A DNA stretch of 54,680 bases from Selenomonadales bacterium OttesenSCG-928-I06 (GTDB taxonomy: Bacteria > Bacillota > Negativicutes > Sporomusales > Sporomusaceae): the NCBI GenBank assembly GCA_030266395.1, contig JAJDHX010000004.1, positions 1 through 54,680 of the forward strand, given 5' to 3'. A program made the translations under genes and the position numbers. The notes below the pieces were generated by a model. The model was given only the letters and a program-made list of their open reading frames with translations, had not been told where the DNA came from and made no database searches. Positions within the stretch are counted from its first letter, which is position 1. Each line of letters begins with the position of its first letter. This document shows positions 35,757-46,388 of the stretch, piece after piece.

Positions 35757-37949
35757 TTACTTCTTAACCTTTTTTAAACTTAAAGCAATTCTATTTCTTT
35801 CTTCATCTACATTTATAACCATTACATCTATAACATCACCAACTGAAACTACATCTACAGGATGTCTAAATGGTTTATCACTAAGTTCTGATCTATGGAT
35901 AAGACCATTAACTTTTATCCCTATATCTACAAAAACGCCAAAATCCACTATATTTTGAACAGTGCCTTTAACAACAGACTCTTTTTGAATATCAGAAAGT
36001 TTCACTATATTTTGACGCAAAACCGGTACAGGCATCTCATCACGAGGGTCTCTGCCAGGTTTTTTTAATGCATCAATAATATCTCTTACAGTAGGTTCGC
36101 CTGCATCAAGCTCCTTTGCCAGTACTGTAGCATCTACTTTTAATATTTCTGAATTTATTTTTTCTAAACTAGATCTATCCAATAAATCACTTAAAGAAAA
36201 TCCTAATTTATCTAATATTTTTTCAGCTAAAGGATATGACTCTGGATGAACTTGCGTATTATCTAGAGGATTCTTAGCATTCACTATTCTTAAAAAACCT
36301 GCACATTGAGTAAATGCTGCCGCGCCCAAACGAGGTACTTTCATTAATTTTTTTCTATCTTGAAAAACACCATTTTCATTGCGATATGTAACAATATTTT
36401 TTGCCAAGCCAGAATTAATTCCCGAAACATAGGTAAGAAGAGCTGCTGAAGCAGTATTAATATCTACTCCTACATAATTCACACAAGATTCAACAACTGT
36501 TGCTAAGGCTGATCCCAGCTCTTTTTGATTAACATCATGTTGATATTGTCCCACACCAATTGACTTAGGGTCTATTTTAACCAGCTCTGACAAAGGATCT
36601 TGAACTCTTCTGGCTATAGATACTGCACCTCTTAAAGAAACATCTATATCAGGCATCTCTTCTTTAGCAAGTTTGGAGGCAGAATAAACAGATGCACCTG
36701 CTTCATTAACAACAATATAGTTAATTCCTAGTTTATTTTCATTTATTAAGGTTGCGGCAAACTGTTCTGTTTCATAAGATGCTGTTCCGTTGCCTATTGA
36801 GATTAAAGTTACTTTAAACTTCTTTATAAGTTCAAGCATTCTTACTTTGGCTTCATTAGCTTTACCTTCACCAGTAGTAAGATAAAAAACATCTGTATGA
36901 ATAAGCGCACCTGTAGCATCTACAATTGCAGCTTTACAACCTGTACGATAACCAGGATCAAGACCTAAGACCACATATCCTGAAAGTGGTGCTTGCAGCA
37001 AAAGTTGTCTTAAATTAATACCAAAAACCTTAATTGCTTGTTTTTCAGCATTTTCAGTTAGGACTGATCTTATTTCTCTTTCTATTGACGGAAATAATAA
37101 TCGTTTATAACCATCTTTAATTGCATCAAATATTAACTCTTTAAAAATTGATTCACCTGTTATAATTTTTTGAGCTATATTGCTTATATTAGCCTCATGG
37201 TTTATTTCCAAGGTGACTTTAAGTGCGTCCTTGTCTTCACCACGATTAACTGCAAGCACTCTATGAGACGGAATTCGTTTCACAGGTTCTATGTATTCTT
37301 TATATGTCAAAAATTCTCTTAAAATTCTTTCGTTATCTTCACTGGCAGCTTCTTTTTCGTTGAATTTTGTGGATATCTGACCATTTTGCCAAATAAGTCT
37401 TCTGACTAATGCTCTTATATCACTTCTCTCTGCCATAACCTCAGCAATTATATCTTGCGCTCCTGCCAAAACAGCTTCTGTTGTTTCAAGCTCATTTTCA
37501 GCATTGATATATTCTGAAGCAATTGCCTCTATATCCCCTTCTTGCAGCGTTTGTGATAACATCAAAACACTTAGAGGCTCCAGTCCTTTTTCTCTGGCAA
37601 CTTGAGCTCTTGTTCTTTTCTTAGGTTTATAAGGCAGATATAAGTCCTCTAATTCTTGCAGTTTTATAGTTTTATTAATCATTTCTTGAAGCTCTGGAGT
37701 TAATTTTTCTTGGGCTTCAATACTAGCAATAATCTCTTCTTGCCTTTTAACTATATTTTTTAAATATTGACTTCTTTCTTTTATATTTAATATCTTTTCT
37801 TCGTCAAGCTCACCTGTAGCTTCTTTTCTATATCTAGCTATAAAAGGTACAGTATTCCCTTCTTCTAAAAGGTCTTCTACTGCCTTTACTTGAAAAGGCT
37901 TAACAGACAACTCTTTTGCAATTAAATCATTAACTTCAGTAAGAAGCAT
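35757..37949 (-). CDS. tex: Tex-family RNA-binding protein
   Basis: Tex is a conserved multi-domain nucleic-acid-binding protein of 730 residues. The N-terminal helical domain starts VNDLIAKELSVKPFQVKAVEDLLEEGNTVPFIARYRKEATG. The YqgF/RNase H-like domain has VLGLDPGYRTGCKAAIVD. The helix-hairpin-helix region has ASAALLTYVSGINSGLAKNIV and KVPRLGAAAFTQCAGFLRI. A C-terminal S1 domain begins at KGTVQNIVDFGVFVDIG and ends NRIALSLKKV. All the usual domains are intact. It is a single-gene unit running with the replication fork. Confidence 0.95.
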   Translation of the reverse strand: MLLTEVNDLIAKELSVKPFQVKAVEDLLEEGNTVPFIARYRKEATGELDEEKILNIKERSQYLKNIVKRQEEIIASIEAQEKLTPELQEMINKTIKLQELEDLYLPYKPKKRTRAQVAREKGLEPLSVLMLSQTLQEGDIEAIASEYINAENELETTEAVLAGAQDIIAEVMAERSDIRALVRRLIWQNGQISTKFNEKEAASEDNERILREFLTYKEYIEPVKRIPSHRVLAVNRGEDKDALKVTLEINHEANISNIAQKIITGESIFKELIFDAIKDGYKRLLFPSIEREIRSVLTENAEKQAIKVFGINLRQLLLQAPLSGYVVLGLDPGYRTGCKAAIVDATGALIHTDVFYLTTGEGKANEAKVRMLELIKKFKVTLISIGNGTASYETEQFAATLINENKLGINYIVVNEAGASVYSASKLAKEEMPDIDVSLRGAVSIARRVQDPLSELVKIDPKSIGVGQYQHDVNQKELGSALATVVESCVNYVGVDINTASAALLTYVSGINSGLAKNIVTYRNENGVFQDRKKLMKVPRLGAAAFTQCAGFLRIVNAKNPLDNTQVHPESYPLAEKILDKLGFSLSDLLDRSSLEKINSEILKVDATVLAKELDAGEPTVRDIIDALKKPGRDPRDEMPVPVLRQNIVKLSDIQKESVVKGTVQNIVDFGVFVDIGIKVNGLIHRSELSDKPFRHPVDVVSVGDVIDVMVINVDEERNRIALSLKKVKK

Positions 37950-38157
37950 AAATAAAATTCACCATCTTTTCTTGTTTATCAACTATTCTTTTTATTATAC
38001 CTTATAAAATCACTTGATAACAAGCATTTTGTATATTTAACATAAATATTGTCTCTAAAATCTTTTACTAAAATTATTCCTCTAACTAGCTTTTCTTGCA
38101 TATATTTGCCTTACTTTAGGAAACATAATTATGAGTAAAACGAAAGGAGGCAATAAA

Positions 38158-38355
38158 ATGTTAACAGCAAAAGAGCTTATGGGCATAGAAGACTTTCTTG
38201 GTTCAATGCAAAACAATATTAACACAATGAATTATTTTGCATCAAATATTCAAGACAGCCAGGCTAAACAATTGTTACAACAATTAGCCCAAAAAGGACA
38301 ACAACACTTTCAAACAATTGGCAAACATTTAAATGCCGGACAATCTTTACAATAA
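38158..38355 (+). CDS. Small CotF-like spore-coat family protein 1
   Basis: This 65-residue helical protein (LTAKELMGIEDFLGSMQNNI, then AKQLLQQLAQKGQQHFQTIGKHL) resembles the short 'spore coat protein' partners found in clostridia and Negativicutes. I use ATG 38158, which follows AAAGGAGG by seven bases; an upstream in-frame ATG has no site. It is encoded 20 bases before a second CotF-like gene, as an operon. Such pairs also occur in non-sporulating relatives, so it does not prove sporulation. Confidence 0.78.
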   Translation: MLTAKELMGIEDFLGSMQNNINTMNYFASNIQDSQAKQLLQQLAQKGQQHFQTIGKHLNAGQSLQ

Positions 38356-38375
38356 TAACTAAAGAGGTGAATAAA

Positions 38376-38690
38376 GTGGCACAACAAAGTAACCAAACAA
38401 GCCAGTCTTCTCAACAAATGTCAGGACAAAATACATCTTTATCTGATAAAGATATACTGCAGCTATCTTTAACTTGTTTTAAACATATGGCAAGTTCAAT
38501 AAATACTTTTGCTTTAGAATCAAGCGATAACACACTAAGAAGAGATTACTTAAGCGTCTTGGGAGAAGTTCAAGGTGCAGGCAAACAATTATTTGATCTA
38601 ATGAATCAAAAAGGATTCTACAATGTTAAAAATGCAACTCCGCAAGATATTAATCAAACCAGATCATCTTTTAGCCAACAACTATCATAA
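38376..38690 (+). CDS. CotF-like spore-coat family protein 2
   Basis: This 104-residue protein resembles the Coat F domain: LSDKDILQLSLTCFKHMASSINTFALESSDNTLRRDY, then GKQLFDLMNQKGFYNV. A Gln/Ser-rich N-terminal tail precedes it. The start is probably GTG 38376, six bases after GAGGTG; the upstream in-frame GTG 38367 lies inside that site. A terminator follows. Paired with the 65-residue gene before it, it may form a heteromeric coat or ferritin-like helical assembly. Confidence 0.8.
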   Translation: MAQQSNQTSQSSQQMSGQNTSLSDKDILQLSLTCFKHMASSINTFALESSDNTLRRDYLSVLGEVQGAGKQLFDLMNQKGFYNVKNATPQDINQTRSSFSQQLS

Positions 38691-38694
38691 TAAG

Positions 38695-38723
38695 AAAAGA
38701 GAGGATAATTCCTCTCTTTTTTT
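38695..38723 (+). terminator. Terminator of the CotF-like pair
   Basis: AAAAGAGAGGA and TCCTCTCTTTT form a perfect stem with a four-base loop, followed by a T run. Confidence 0.85.
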
Positions 38724-38752
38724 ATTTTATCTATAATTTTTTATGTAATTTC

Positions 38753-38781
38753 TTGACTTTAGTAAAATTTTGATTTATCAT
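38753..38781 (+). promoter_or_regulatory. Promoter of perR
   Basis: TTGACT, a 17-base spacer and TATCAT. The operator-like sequence at 38786-38800 begins just downstream of the -10 box, across the likely transcription start. Confidence 0.55.
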
Positions 38782-38785
38782 GATA

Positions 38786-38800
38786 TTATAATAATTATTA
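38786..38800 (+). promoter_or_regulatory. PerR box (autoregulatory operator)
   Basis: TTATAATAATTATTA matches the Bacillus PerR-box consensus TTATAATNATTATAA at all but one position. It lies between the perR -10 box and its ribosome-binding site, where bound repressor would block transcription. Confidence 0.65.
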
Positions 38801-38832
38801 ATTAGTATTTTCTATTGAGAAGGAGCATCGCC

Positions 38833-39252
38833 ATGAAAAAAAATGTTACAACGCTACTGCGAGATAAAGGCTTTAAGGTAACCCCTCAAAGGATTGCAAT
38901 ATATAATGCTCTGTTGTCAACAAAAGAACATCCTAAAGCTGAAACTATTTATAACAAACTTTTACCTTTATATCCAACTATGAGTTTGGCAACTGTATAC
39001 AAAACTTTAGAAACTCTTAGTAATCTAAATTTAATTCAAGTTCTTAACCTTGGAGAAGATAGTTTCCGTTATGATGCTGATATGTCTACACATCATCATA
39101 TACGTTGTCTAAAATGTGATAAAGTAGAAGATTTACATGGTATAGATGCACAAACATTTATAAATGAAGTTACAGATAAAACAAATTATACTTTGCAAAG
39201 ACAACAATTTTATTTCTTTGGAGTTTGCCCTAATTGTCAAAAATCTCACTAA
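38833..39252 (+). CDS. perR: Peroxide-responsive repressor PerR (Fur family)
   Basis: This 139-residue Fur-family regulator has the metal ligands of Bacillus PerR at a constant offset of four. H33, D81, H87, H89 and D100 would form the Fe/Mn sensing site (B. subtilis H37, D85, H91, H93, D104), and C92, C95, C132, C135 the structural zinc site. The N-terminal winged helix has VTPQRIAIYNALL and MSLATVYKTLETL. The ATG 38833 follows AGAAGGAG. An upstream PerR box supports the assignment and autoregulation. Plain Fur or Zur is less likely given the aspartates at 81 and 100 and the box. No peroxide-defence gene is adjacent. Confidence 0.88.
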   Translation: MKKNVTTLLRDKGFKVTPQRIAIYNALLSTKEHPKAETIYNKLLPLYPTMSLATVYKTLETLSNLNLIQVLNLGEDSFRYDADMSTHHHIRCLKCDKVEDLHGIDAQTFINEVTDKTNYTLQRQQFYFFGVCPNCQKSH

Positions 39253-39264
39253 TTAATAAAAATT

Positions 39265-39290
39265 AAAGAACCTTAATGGTTCTTTTTTTA
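39265..39290 (+). terminator. Terminator after perR
   Basis: AAAGAACC and GGTTCTTT around TTAAT, then a T run. Confidence 0.75.
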
Positions 39291-39344
39291 TTTCAATACA
39301 TAAGCAAGATAATTTGGGATAAAATATCTCTTGGAGGGATAATA

Positions 39345-39761
39345 ATGTTATATAATAATATTTCAAATGATATGGCAGTCTGTGCCAATTGCTTTCAAAG
39401 TATTGAAGAAAATTCAAGCAACTGCCCTGCTTGTGGGACAAATGTTATTTTTGATGGTGAAAACAAGTCTGTAATAGATCGGATAGAACCAAATTGTCTT
39501 ATTCACCGTTATGAAGGTTCTGATTTACTTGAGCCTGCTTTTTTAATCAAAGAGGCAAGAGCTAACTGCAAAGTAGCTACAAGACTTAAGGAATATCCTA
39601 AGCCCATAACAGTTCCTAAAAGCAAAGTATATAAATTTGACGATAAAATATTAGGATCTGTCAAAGCCTTAAGAAATGAACGTACTGCTACAATGTATCG
39701 CTATGATCAACTTATTGGAAAACACTTTGAAAAATTACAGCCTTTTAATAATGACAACTAA
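39345..39761 (+). CDS. Zinc-ribbon protein of unknown function
   Basis: This 138-residue soluble protein has an N-terminal zinc ribbon (C13, C16, C27, C30: CANCFQSIEENSSNCPACG). A basic-acidic mixed region follows, with RIEPNCLIHRYEGSDLLEPAFLIKEARANCKVATRL and a C-terminal VKALRNERTATMYRYDQLIG. I do not recognise the second part. ATG 39345 follows TTGGAGGG. It converges directly on the deacetylase gene with no gap between stop codons. Confidence 0.72.
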   Translation: MLYNNISNDMAVCANCFQSIEENSSNCPACGTNVIFDGENKSVIDRIEPNCLIHRYEGSDLLEPAFLIKEARANCKVATRLKEYPKPITVPKSKVYKFDDKILGSVKALRNERTATMYRYDQLIGKHFEKLQPFNNDN

Positions 39762-40478
39762 TTACTTTCGAACTTCATAATATTTTAAAAGTTCACTTAC
39801 TGTTAACAATTCATACCCTTCTTCTCTTAATTTATCAATTATAGTTGGCAGAGCTTTCATAGTATTAATTGGATATTGTCCATCATGAAATAAAATAATA
39901 TCCCCTGGTTTAATATTTTTCACCACATTATTAATTATTGTTACTTCAGAAACCAAAGACCAATCAGAACTATCAACAGACCAAAGCACAGTTATATAAC
40001 CTTTTTGTTTAATAATCTCTAAAGAATTATCATTATAAGTTCCAAAAGGCGGTCTAAATAAAATAGGTTTTACCCCAACACTCTCCAGCATCTGTTCTGT
40101 GATATTCAGCTCTTTTAAAATGTTTTCTGAAGTCAATTTACTAAAATCCTTGTGACTATAACCATGATTAGCAAGCTCATGTCCCTGTTCTGCTTCTTGT
40201 TTTAAAATATCCATATTCTTCTCAGCATTTACCCCTAAAATAAAAAAAGTTGCCTTAACATTTTTTTCTTGTAATACTTGCAAAATTTCAGGAGTTGTTT
40301 TGGCATGCGGACCATCATCAATTGTAATTGCGACTACTTTATGAGTAGTCGGTATTTTTTTTATCACCGATTTATCAGTAGTCAAATTCTGCATTGTATT
40401 AAAAGACAGCCCAAAGACAACTGCCATAAGCAAAATCGCAATACTAAAAAACCCTTTTTTGATCCACCGAACTTTAAT
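39762..40478 (-). CDS. Polysaccharide deacetylase (NodB family), copy 3, probable ATT start
   Basis: The catalytic domain has all motifs: TIDDGP, NHGYSH, RPPFG, WSVDSSDW and LFHDGQ. No ATG, GTG or TTG has a usable ribosome-binding site; the outermost TTG (40433) would cut a hydrophobic helix in half. Extending upstream gives an ATT codon at 40478, eight bases after AGGAAGGAG and directly after an in-frame TAA. From ATT the protein is 238 residues and begins with a textbook signal anchor: Lys, Arg, Lys, Lys, then FFSIAILLMAVVFGLSF. I infer a rare ATT start. A simple base-call error is the alternative. It is more divergent from the two tandem copies at 29.4-31.2 kb than they are from each other. 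Confidence 0.85.
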   Translation of the reverse strand: MKVRWIKKGFFSIAILLMAVVFGLSFNTMQNLTTDKSVIKKIPTTHKVVAITIDDGPHAKTTPEILQVLQEKNVKATFFILGVNAEKNMDILKQEAEQGHELANHGYSHKDFSKLTSENILKELNITEQMLESVGVKPILFRPPFGTYNDNSLEIIKQKGYITVLWSVDSSDWSLVSEVTIINNVVKNIKPGDIILFHDGQYPINTMKALPTIIDKLREEGYELLTVSELLKYYEVRK

Positions 40479-40629
40479 TTAAAACACTCCTTCCTGGTTT
40501 TATGATTTGTTTTAAAAATATAAAGGTATAATTTAAAAATTTCAGACTAAAAATATCTTATAACTGTATTTTAATCTTACGAAAAAAAAGAAAAGTATAT
40601 ACCAAGTTTTACTTAAAAGGGAGAATAAA

Positions 40630-41796
40630 ATGCATAGAAACTTATTGCGATTTGTAAGTTGCTTTCTTCTGGTAATTTTATTATCTTGTTCTATAGTAAT
40701 ACCAATATACAGTAAAGATATTAAAATCTCTGCTAAATCAGCAATTTTAATGGATGCCGAAACAGGTCAAATTTTATATGAAAAAGATATAAATCAAAAA
40801 TTGCCACCAGCCAGCACTACAAAAATATTAACTGCGATTATTGCCCTGGAAAGTGGCAGACTTGATGAAATTGTAACTGTAAGTCATAGTGCAGCTTCTA
40901 CAAAGGGCTCTACACTACATCTCTATTCTGGTCAAATGATTTCTTTAAGAGAGCTTATTACAGGACTGCTTCTACGATCAGGCAACGATGCTGCAGAAGC
41001 AATCGCAGAACACCTGGCAGGCTCTGTAGAAAATTTTGCTGTTCTTATGAATACAAAAGCAACTTTATTAGGAGCAAAAAACAGCAATTTTATTAACCCC
41101 CATGGTTTACCAGAAAATGATCATCTGACTACTACACTAGATTTAGCTATTATAACTCGTTATGCCCTAAGCAACTCTGAATTCTCCCAAATAGTAAGTA
41201 CAAAAGAAACAGACATTAAATGGGTTGATGAAAGCGGACAAATAAAAGAAGGCAGTATTAGAAATACCAATAAACTCCTTTGGATGATGCCTATAGCTGA
41301 TGGTGTAAAAACAGGTACAACTTCAGCAGCAGGGCCCTGTCTGGTTGCCAGTGCCAAAAAAAATGGTCAGAGACTTATCGCAGTTGTCTTAAATGATCGC
41401 TCAAGATGGCGAGATTCCTTCAATCTTTTACAATACGGCTTTCAAAATTTTGAATGTATTGAGTTTTCACCAGAAGGAGCTGTAATTTCAACAATACCTG
41501 TAAAAAAAGGGATGTCTCCTATGCTTAATATAATCACTAATGAAAAAGCTTCTGTAACAATAAAAAAAGAAGATTATCCTTTTTTAAAAACAGATATGAA
41601 CTTACCTGAAGAAATTATTGCCCCTATTTATAAAGGTCAAAAAATAGGTGAATTAACCTTCTATTTGCATGATAAAAATATAAGAACAGTTGATTTAGTA
41701 GCAGACAAAGATATAGCAGAAAGATCTTTGAAAAACTTGTTTTTAGAAAATATTATGATCCTTTCCAGAAAATTGTCTCAAATAGGAATCCTCTAA
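40630..41796 (+). CDS. D-alanyl-D-alanine carboxypeptidase (S11, DacA/DacF type)
   Basis: This penicillin-binding protein trims the terminal D-Ala from peptidoglycan stem peptides. A signal peptide fills residues 1-29. The three active-site motifs are S62-T-T-K65, S117-G-N119 and K227-T-G229. The C-terminal PBP5-type domain follows, with TIPVKKGMSPM, and the protein ends in a weakly amphipathic helix (FLENIMILSRKLSQ) of the kind that tethers these enzymes to the membrane. At 388 residues it is full length. It is divergent from the neighbouring deacetylase, so two cell-wall enzymes share a 150-base control region. A terminator follows. Confidence 0.94.
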   Translation: MHRNLLRFVSCFLLVILLSCSIVIPIYSKDIKISAKSAILMDAETGQILYEKDINQKLPPASTTKILTAIIALESGRLDEIVTVSHSAASTKGSTLHLYSGQMISLRELITGLLLRSGNDAAEAIAEHLAGSVENFAVLMNTKATLLGAKNSNFINPHGLPENDHLTTTLDLAIITRYALSNSEFSQIVSTKETDIKWVDESGQIKEGSIRNTNKLLWMMPIADGVKTGTTSAAGPCLVASAKKNGQRLIAVVLNDRSRWRDSFNLLQYGFQNFECIEFSPEGAVISTIPVKKGMSPMLNIITNEKASVTIKKEDYPFLKTDMNLPEEIIAPIYKGQKIGELTFYLHDKNIRTVDLVADKDIAERSLKNLFLENIMILSRKLSQIGIL

Positions 41797-41799
41797 AAT

Positions 41800-41853
41800 A
41801 ATAGCTTGGTTTTTAAGAAATATAAATTTCCTTAAGAACCAAGCTATTGTTTT
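41800..41853 (+). terminator. Terminator after the D,D-carboxypeptidase gene
   Basis: AATAGCTTGGTTTTTAAG pairs with CTTAAGAACCAAGCTATT (one mismatch) and is followed by GTTTTATT. Confidence 0.85.
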
Positions 41854-41854
41854 A

Positions 41855-41883
41855 TTGCCTTAACTATTATTTTTTGTTAAAAT
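41855..41883 (+). promoter_or_regulatory. Candidate promoter of the ABC transporter operon
   Basis: TTGCCT, a 17-base spacer and TAAAAT. The implied leader is under 40 bases, too short for a riboswitch. Confidence 0.45.
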
Positions 41884-41926
41884 TAAATGAATGTGTAAAA
41901 ATAGCAATTTTATGGAGGATCAATAT

Positions 41927-42868
41927 ATGAAAAAAATTCTAGCTTTAATGCTTGCTTTAATTATGATATTTTCCCTTGGTGGATGTGCAAAAAAAGAAGA
42001 TTCAGGCTCAACTGCCAAGAAAAAAATAGTTATTGGTATTATGCCTGATATAGACTCTATTCCAATCATAATAGCTGCTGAAAAAGGATACTTTAAAGAA
42101 GAGAATATCACAGTAGAAATTCAACTTTTCAAAAGTGCTATGGAACGCGATAGTGCATTGCAAAGCGGCAATTTAGATGGTACAATATCTGATGTTTTGG
42201 CCATTGCTTTTGCTAAAGAAGGTGGCTTTGATTTAAAAATAACTTCTGCAACAGTGGGAAGTTATAAACTCGTTGCAGCAAAAAATCAAAATGCTTCCCA
42301 AATAACAGATCTCAAAGGTAAAGATATAGCTATTTCCAAAAACACTATTATAGAATTTGTAACAGACAAAATTATTGAAGAGCAAAATATGAAAGAATCA
42401 GACTTCAAAAAAGTAATTATACCTCAAATTCCTACAAGACTAGAAATGCTGCAAAATGGCAACTTAGCCGCAGCAACTCTTCCGGAACCTTTAGCAAGTG
42501 CTGCTATTCATAAAGGAGGCACACTAGTAAGCAGTTCTGATATTTTAAAGATCAATCCTGGAGTAATGATTTTCACTAATAAATCCTTAACTGAAAAAGA
42601 ACAAGAAATAAAAGCTTTTTATCGTGCTTATAACAAAGCTATTAATTACATAGAAAAAGAACCTCTAAATAATTATATTGATCTTTTAATTGATAAACTT
42701 GGATTTCCTAATGCTACAAAAGACTATTTAGTTTTACCTGAATTTGAAAAAGCTGCATTGCCTACAGAAAAAGATTTTAATGATTGCATAAAATGGCTTT
42801 TAGATAAAAACCTTATTAAGAAAAATTTTGTTTATCAAGATCTTGTTGATGGAAGATTTGTAGAGTAA
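41927..42868 (+). CDS. ABC transporter substrate-binding lipoprotein (SsuA/ThiY-like)
   Basis: This extracytoplasmic solute receptor has a lipoprotein signal peptide with lipobox L-G-G-C, the lipidated cysteine being residue 20. The mature domain has the nitrate/sulfonate/taurine/thiamin-precursor fold: IGIMPDIDSIPIIIAAEKGYFKEENI, then DGTISDVLAIAFA and LKGKDIAISKNTIIEFVTDKII. The 313 residues start at ATG 41927 after TGGAGGAT. ATPase and permease genes follow directly. Substrate candidates are a sulfonate, nitrate or a thiamin pyrimidine; no TPP element or metabolic gene nearby decides. Confidence 0.9.
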   Translation: MKKILALMLALIMIFSLGGCAKKEDSGSTAKKKIVIGIMPDIDSIPIIIAAEKGYFKEENITVEIQLFKSAMERDSALQSGNLDGTISDVLAIAFAKEGGFDLKITSATVGSYKLVAAKNQNASQITDLKGKDIAISKNTIIEFVTDKIIEEQNMKESDFKKVIIPQIPTRLEMLQNGNLAAATLPEPLASAAIHKGGTLVSSSDILKINPGVMIFTNKSLTEKEQEIKAFYRAYNKAINYIEKEPLNNYIDLLIDKLGFPNATKDYLVLPEFEKAALPTEKDFNDCIKWLLDKNLIKKNFVYQDLVDGRFVE

Positions 42869-42874
42869 AAAATC

Positions 42875-43630
42875 ATGATTGAAATAAAAGATTTATCTGT
42901 AACGTATCATTCTAATAAAGAATTTTATAAAGTTTTTACTGATATAAATTTAACAATTCCTACAGGCTCAACTTGTGCTCTTATAGGACCTTCTGGTTCT
43001 GGGAAATCAACTATATTAAAAGCCTTAGCCGGAATTATTACAGATTTTGAGGGATCTATTGCAATAAATGATGTCCCTCTTTCTCCTACTATGCAAACTA
43101 TAGGTTTTATACCCCAAAATTATGGGCTTCTGCCTTGGAAAAACGTATATGAAAACATTTGTCTGGGAGTAAAAATTAAAAACAAAAAAGTCAAGATAGA
43201 CAAGAACGCTGTCAAATCAATAATGCATAATCTTGGAATTGCAGGTCTTGAACATCGTTATCCTAATGAATTAAGTGGCGGTCAACAACAGCGAGTAAGT
43301 TTGGCACGTTCATTTTTACTGAAACCAGATTTGCTTTTGATGGATGAGCCTTTTTCTGCACTTGACGCAATTACTCGCGAAGAAATACAAGATGCCTTTT
43401 TAATTCTTTGGAAAAGATATTCTCCGCTTACAGTACTTGTTACACATTATGTAGAAGAAGCAGTTTATCTGGGGCAAAAAATTGTTATCTTATCTACAAA
43501 TCCCAGAAGAATCAGTAAAGTTATAGATAACCCTATTTTCGGAGTTAAAAATATTAGAAAGCAAAAAGAGTTCTTTGAACTTTGTTCAACTATAAGAAAC
43601 TTTATTAAAGAGGATTGGACAACATGTTAG
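42875..43630 (+). CDS. ABC transporter ATPase (SsuB/TauB/ThiZ-like)
   Basis: This 251-residue ATPase powers uptake. Walker A is GPSGSGKST at 38-46, the Q-loop is FIPQNYGLLPW, the ABC signature is LSGGQQQRVSLARSF, Walker B is LLLMDEPFSALD, and the H-loop is VLVTHYVEEAV. It lies six bases after the binding-protein gene and overlaps the permease start, so the three proteins are made together. Confidence 0.95.
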   Translation: MIEIKDLSVTYHSNKEFYKVFTDINLTIPTGSTCALIGPSGSGKSTILKALAGIITDFEGSIAINDVPLSPTMQTIGFIPQNYGLLPWKNVYENICLGVKIKNKKVKIDKNAVKSIMHNLGIAGLEHRYPNELSGGQQQRVSLARSFLLKPDLLLMDEPFSALDAITREEIQDAFLILWKRYSPLTVLVTHYVEEAVYLGQKIVILSTNPRRISKVIDNPIFGVKNIRKQKEFFELCSTIRNFIKEDWTTC

Positions 43631-44370
43631 AAAAAAGAACTTTCTACGGATATATTTCAGCAATTATTATTTTATTTGCAATCTGGCACCTCGTTGCTGT
43701 AATTTTGGATTTACCTATAATTCCTCAACCATTCATGGTTTTAGATAATTTAACAGCAATATTTATTGATGAAATAGCTATTCACGGTCTTTACAGTATT
43801 TGGCGAATAATTGCAGGTGTATTTCTAGCAATTATAGTAGGAGTACCTATCGGTGTATTAATGGGGTATTTTGATAAGTTTGATCGTTTTTTAGCCCCTA
43901 TTATATACCTTACCTATCCTATACCTAAAATAGCTTTATTGCCTATCTTAATGCTTCTCTGTGGCTTAGGAGAGATGTCTAAAATAATTATGATATTTCT
44001 AATTATTGTCTTTCAGGTAGTTGTTTCTGTCAGAGATGGTATTAGAAGCATTCCTAAAGAAATCTACTACCCTCTTTACTCTCTTGGTGCTAATTTCATG
44101 GATATCTTTAAAGAAGTTTTATTTAATGCATCTATGCCAAACTTTTTAACATCAATCAGAATAGCTTTAGCAACTTCTATTTCTGTTTTATTTTTTACTG
44201 AAACTTTCGGATCACAATATGGTATGGGTTATTTTATAATGGATGCCTGGCTCAGAGTAAATTATCTGGAAATGTATTCAGGAATAATAGTACTTAGTTT
44301 TATAGGTCTGATATTATTTGTTTTTACTGACTTTTTAGAGAAAAAAATATGTCGCTGGCAATATAAATAA
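43624..44370 (+). CDS. ABC transporter permease (SsuC/TauC/ThiX-like)
   Basis: This 248-residue inner-membrane protein has about six hydrophobic helices. The EAA loop that docks the ATPase is visible as YSLGANFMDIFKEVLFNASMPNFLTSIRIALATS in outline (short words: SLGAN, PNFLTSIR). I start it at ATG 43624 within the end of the ATPase gene, eight bases after AGAGG. An in-frame TTG three codons earlier is less likely. It ends the operon, and a bidirectional terminator separates it from gyrB. Confidence 0.93.
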   Translation: MLEKRTFYGYISAIIILFAIWHLVAVILDLPIIPQPFMVLDNLTAIFIDEIAIHGLYSIWRIIAGVFLAIIVGVPIGVLMGYFDKFDRFLAPIIYLTYPIPKIALLPILMLLCGLGEMSKIIMIFLIIVFQVVVSVRDGIRSIPKEIYYPLYSLGANFMDIFKEVLFNASMPNFLTSIRIALATSISVLFFTETFGSQYGMGYFIMDAWLRVNYLEMYSGIIVLSFIGLILFVFTDFLEKKICRWQYK

Positions 44371-44371
44371 A

Positions 44372-44407
44372 AAAACCTTTAGCTTTTAAAGCTAAAGGTT
44401 TTAATTT
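44372..44407. terminator. Bidirectional terminator between the permease gene and gyrB
   Basis: AAACCTTTAGC and GCTAAAGGTTT form a perfect stem around TTTTAAA with an A run before and T-rich DNA after. Confidence 0.85.
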
Positions 44408-44408
44408 T

Positions 44409-46337
<1,929 letters not shown>

Positions 46338-46388
46338 TTATTTACACATAAAAAAATAAACTTTATTTTGCAATTTGAATTTTTATTA

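Noticed and set aside
41854-41926. Possible TPP or other riboswitch before the ABC transporter
   Set aside because: The predicted leader is under 40 bases and contains no CTGAGA-type element.
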